Shown here in pieces: positions 12,074 to 14,188 of a DNA stretch of 14,188 bases. Origin of the DNA: an archaeon. Lineage in GTDB: Archaea > Aenigmatarchaeota > Aenigmatarchaeia > CG10238-14 > SCSR01. The notes below the pieces were generated by a model that worked only from the letters and a program-made list of their open reading frames with translations, was not told the DNA's origin and ran no database searches. The stretch covers positions 1 to 14,188 of the forward strand of contig SCSR01000050.1 of NCBI GenBank assembly GCA_004297575.1, given 5' to 3'. Within the stretch, counting starts at the first letter, position 1; the number at the start of each line of letters is the position of its first letter. The translations under genes and the position numbers were made by a program.

Positions 12074-12110
12074 ATCACTAGACATCTTTTCGTTTCGGAT
12101 TTATTTAAAT
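12074..12110 (-). promoter_or_regulatory. Promoter and SD of rnhB
   Basis: On the minus strand a TTTAAATAAA box (about 12099-12110) overlaps the pilin-like gene's stop region. A GTGAT SD follows at 12074-12078, 5 bases before the TTG. Box spacing predicts a start near 12078, giving a leader of about 10 nt. The SD is what makes the TTG start convincing. Confidence 0.5.
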
Positions 12111-12226
12111 CAGCACACCTTCACGTTCACTGTAGCCGTGCCCATGTTCTGCATGCAAATCATATAACTCCCAGTCTGTATGTTCAGCGAGCCGGTGATG
12201 TTGATATTGTCGTACTGCAATGTCAG
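12110..12226 (-). repeat. C-terminal module shared by the pilin and LamG proteins (pilin copy)
   Basis: Encodes pilin residues 115-153 (NLTLQYDNINITGSLNIQTG onward to the final Cys). The partner copy at about 12599-12730 encodes NMTLQYDKITLTGTMSIQSG onward, also ending in Cys. DNA identity remains around the LQYD codons (TTGTCGTA-TGCA-TGTCA on the plus strand, near 12208-12224 and 12708-12725). This suggests a duplicated or exchanged module. Confidence 0.6.
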
Positions 12227-12571
12227 GTTGCCTGTGTTGTAGCCAGCCATGATGCGGATGTTGCCGTAAGCTGTGGAGTTTTGGATGAAAGATTTCGTCG
12301 TATAGTAAGTGAACACTAGGCTGTTGTTGATCGTGGAATATTTCCCGATGTTTACGTTTATTTGGACCGATCGTGACGAGCCTTGACCTTCCGAAGCGAC
12401 TTCCTTTATCATCGAGTCGAACTGCTGCATGTTGTTGAATCCCATGTCAAATGATGCGACTTCGCGTGACTGCTGGAGAGTCGGCAAACCCACGGTCACT
12501 ACTATTGCCAACGCCGAGGCGGCAAGAAGTATCACGAGAGCATATGAAATGAACTCGGAGATTCCTTTCAT
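12110..12571 (-). CDS. Pilin-like secreted protein with class III signal peptide
   Basis: A 153-residue type IV pilin/archaellin-like protein. It opens MKGISEFISYALVILLAASA: a very short basic leader, a Gly prepilin-peptidase site (probably after G3) and Glu at about +3, followed by a roughly 25-residue hydrophobic helix (about 8-30) that would pack in a filament core. The exposed part (31-153) is Ser/Asn/Gln/Thr-rich with several N-glycosylation sequons, beta-rich, and has only two cysteines, C139 (MICMQN) and the very last residue C153. These could form a disulfide closing a C-terminal hairpin. Residues 115-153 match the C-terminus of the LamG protein encoded just upstream. The start is fixed by the signal motif. 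A TATA-like TGATATACC (12593-12601) overlaps the LamG stop codon, 26 bases before the ATG. The filament type is unknown. Confidence 0.8.
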   Translation of the reverse strand: MKGISEFISYALVILLAASALAIVVTVGLPTLQQSREVASFDMGFNNMQQFDSMIKEVASEGQGSSRSVQINVNIGKYSTINNSLVFTYYTTKSFIQNSTAYGNIRIMAGYNTGNLTLQYDNINITGSLNIQTGSYMICMQNMGTATVNVKVC

Positions 12572-12592
12572 GATAAAATTTTATACTTGCTA

Positions 12593-12601
12593 GGTATATC
12601 A
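12593..12601 (-). promoter_or_regulatory. Possible TATA box of the pilin-like gene
   Basis: The minus strand reads TGATATACC, centred about 26 bases before the pilin ATG, and includes the TGA stop of the LamG gene. It would allow a leaderless pilin mRNA in addition to read-through from the LamG gene. A stronger-looking TATAAAAT at 12578-12585 is only about 11 bases from the ATG and does not fit. Confidence 0.35.
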
Positions 12602-14188
12602 GCACAGCCCGATGTTCACCACTGTCTTGCCGCCTGAGACGCCTGTGTTCTGCACGCAAATCTTGTAATTGCCGCTCTGGATGCTCATGGTTCCAGTAAG
12701 GGTTATCTTGTCGTATTGCAGTGTCATGTTCAATGCCTTTGTAGAGCCTGTGAGCACTTGGGTTGCGTTGAATGCTGTCGCTTGCGTGCCGTTGATGAGG
12801 AGCATACGCTGGTCGTAATCCTGCTGTGTTACTACATCATGGTCTGTGAGGTTGTAAGCAATTGTGGAGACGCTGTCTGCGCTTGCTATCCTATGCCCAT
12901 AACCGTTGATGGTTCGGTTGTAACCGCCCAAATATAACTGGTTGATTTCGCTTGATGACAAGCTGCGATTGATCATTATCATTTCATCTGTAAGAGCATT
13001 AAGGAAGAATGACCCGACTGCTGGATTTCTTCGGCCAATATACAGAGGTGAATTCGTAGCAGTGCCTGCAAACGATGTTATGCTAGTCGAACTGTCCAAA
13101 GCCCCGTTCAGATATATGCTGACTATGGACCCGTCATAAGTTGCGGCTAGATGATACCAGTTGTTTGTCTGTAGTGCGCTTAGGCTGTCGGCGACTTGGG
13201 TGGTACTGCCATTTTGGAGGCTCATCCTGACCTTACTCGTCGACAATAATGCGAACCAGAAATTAAATTGCCCAGATACTCCGTTCTCAAGATTGAAAAT
13301 CATATCCCTGTCCACAAAGGCTCGCGGGTATATCCAGGTCGATACAGTGAAAGGCGATGTGCTGGAAAATGCAAGTGATGTAGAGTTAGGAACTAGTATA
13401 TCATCTGTACTTCCATCAAATGCCACGCACCCTTCGAATGAAGACTTGCAAGAAGAGTTTGTTATCCATGTAGCTCCTCCGAAAGTGCCACCGCCGTTCC
13501 CGTACCCGCTGCTATCCGTGGCATTGATTGTCGAGTTGTCGTTGAACCTCAGGTGCAAAATAGTGCTGTTCGGTGATATTGGTTGTAAAATTGTATTGCT
13601 GTCTTCAACCCCGTAATTTCTTTTTGCGCCGACATTGAAATCGTCATAATATCTGCTTACATCTTTGCTGTAATGTTCCCAGACTTCCTGTGAAGATAAT
13701 GGGCGGTTGTAGATGCGAACTTCATCCATCGTGCCGTTGAAGAAATTAGCTAGGCTGTAATGTCCACCTATCGTATCAATCCTGCTGACAGAATCGATAT
13801 CGTTCCAAGTCGTATATGACGTGGTGTTGTCCAACTGTCCGTTGATGTAGATTCTCACTGTCTTCGCTGCATCATATGTCGCGACTACATGATACCAAGT
13901 GCCTGTCTGCAGCGTGGATGTGCTGAAATGGTTTACCCCGCCTACATAGAATCTCAATCTCTGGCTGTCGTGTATGTTGAAATCAATCCTGCCTTCAATG
14001 CTTATGAACGCACTGTAATAATCAGCACCTCCTGCTGGAAACTTGTTTATCTTGATCCATGCTTCCTGGCTGCCACCGCTTTGGAAAGTACTATCATCCC
14101 ATACATCTGTACCGAGCAAAGCATAATTATTGCCGGTAAAATTCACACAGCTGCCGTACTTGCAGTTGCTCCCGCTGACCCAAGTACT
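12599..14188 (-). CDS. LamG-repeat surface protein, N-terminus beyond right edge
   Basis: A large extracellular protein; 529 residues are visible and the frame is still open at 14188. The GTG at 14144-14146 is internal, because upstream codons read STWVSGSNCKYGSCVN, the typical lead-in to a LamG domain. Two Laminin_G_3 (concanavalin A-like) domains are visible. The first is at about 1-175, with TWYHVVATYDAAKTVRIYIN and the closing NGTMDEVRIYNRPLSSQE. The second is at about 212-425, with WYHLAATYDGSIVSIYLNGA and the closing DEMIMINRSLSSSEINQLY. Each has the two-cysteine entry motif (C..GCVAFDG). A tail of about 105 residues follows, ending NMTLQYDKITLTG and TVVNIGLC, matching the pilin's C-terminus including both cysteines. 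LamG domains usually bind carbohydrate. It is 27 bases upstream of the pilin gene. It is probably an adhesin, and may itself have a pilin-type N-terminus (not visible). Confidence 0.8.
   Translation of the reverse strand, partial: STWVSGSNCKYGSCVNFTGNNYALLGTDVWDDSTFQSGGSQEAWIKINKFPAGGADYYSAFISIEGRIDFNIHDSQRLRFYVGGVNHFSTSTLQTGTWYHVVATYDAAKTVRIYINGQLDNTTSYTTWNDIDSVSRIDTIGGHYSLANFFNGTMDEVRIYNRPLSSQEVWEHYSKDVSRYYDDFNVGAKRNYGVEDSNTILQPISPNSTILHLRFNDNSTINATDSSGYGNGGGTFGGATWITNSSCKSSFEGCVAFDGSTDDILVPNSTSLAFSSTSPFTVSTWIYPRAFVDRDMIFNLENGVSGQFNFWFALLSTSKVRMSLQNGSTTQVADSLSALQTNNWYHLAATYDGSIVSIYLNGALDSSTSITSFAGTATNSPLYIGRRNPAVGSFFLNALTDEMIMINRSLSSSEINQLYLGGYNRTINGYGHRIASADSVSTIAYNLTDHDVVTQQDYDQRMLLINGTQATAFNATQVLTGSTKALNMTLQYDKITLTGTMSIQSGNYKICVQNTGVSGGKTVVNIGLC

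Noticed and set aside
11499..12074. 191-codon plus-strand open frame rich in His and Leu
   Set aside because: Antisense to RNase HII, which carries all its catalytic residues. The His/Leu bias is a reverse-complement artefact.
12573..12584. ATAAAATTTTAT palindrome before the pilin-like gene
   Set aside because: A 12-base A/T-only palindrome is common in A/T-rich gaps, and its distance to the ATG does not suit an operator or a TATA box.
12599..14188. LamG protein as a sialidase or glycoside hydrolase
   Set aside because: Only ConA-like LamG repeats and a pilin-like tail are visible. No Asp-box or catalytic domain appears in the part within the window.
1..14188. tRNA, rRNA, CRISPR array, insertion sequence or defence system
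   Set aside because: Gaps are short and I saw no tRNA-like cloverleaf, no regularly spaced repeats, no transposase and no recognisable defence proteins.

Overview
The window looks archaeal and most likely comes from a DPANN lineage. Archaeal markers are ribosomal protein L10e, the archaeal DUF1512 membrane protein, a DUF1931 mini-histone-like protein, a TIGR00288-type NYN protein, archaeal SepF, a class III (pilin/archaellin-type) signal peptide, and many TATA boxes centred about 26 bases upstream of an ATG (leaderless mRNAs). The DPANN assignment is an inference. It rests on compact convergent and overlapping genes, a secreted TSP1-like Cys-rich protein, LamG-repeat surface proteins with pilin-like partners, and a CBS-HPF fusion. 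No rRNA, tRNA, CRISPR array or insertion sequence is visible.

Layout. Positions 1-77 hold the 5' end of an unidentified minus-strand gene. From 103 to 2879, PEP synthase and ribosomal protein L10e lie on the minus strand. From 2990 to 4308 an AT-rich plus-strand pair encodes an SDR-fold protein, whose catalytic residues are largely lost, and an RBBP9/YdeN-like alpha/beta hydrolase. dCTP deaminase follows (4381-4950) behind a 16-bp perfect palindrome and a good TATA box. From 4980 to 6140 two AT-rich minus-strand accessory genes encode a TSP1-like exported protein and a small Cys-containing protein. From 6318 to 6637 two very small translationally coupled genes encode a DUF1931-type histone-fold protein and a half-size SWIB-domain protein, behind a 5'-leader hairpin. 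From 6648 to 8368 a divergent pair encodes a four-CBS/HPF-like fusion (probable ribosome hibernation factor) and an NMP-kinase-like P-loop protein. From 8365 to 10745 come the DUF1512 membrane protein, then a membrane-anchored protein of unknown function co-directional with a NYN-domain nuclease-like protein. SepF is at 10807-11136. From 11129 to 12068, RNase HII is translationally coupled to a tiny membrane protein whose sequence pattern resembles EMC6. From 12110 to the right edge, a pilin-like protein follows a large LamG-repeat protein that runs off the window; the two share a C-terminal module.

Functional reading. Most genes are housekeeping: gluconeogenesis, translation, dNTP metabolism, RNA/DNA hybrid removal and cell division. 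The parts that deserve attention are the mini-histone plus half-SWIB operon, the probable SDR pseudoenzyme, the CBS-HPF fusion, the EMC6-like small membrane protein, and the LamG/pilin pair, which may form a surface adhesin and its filament partner.
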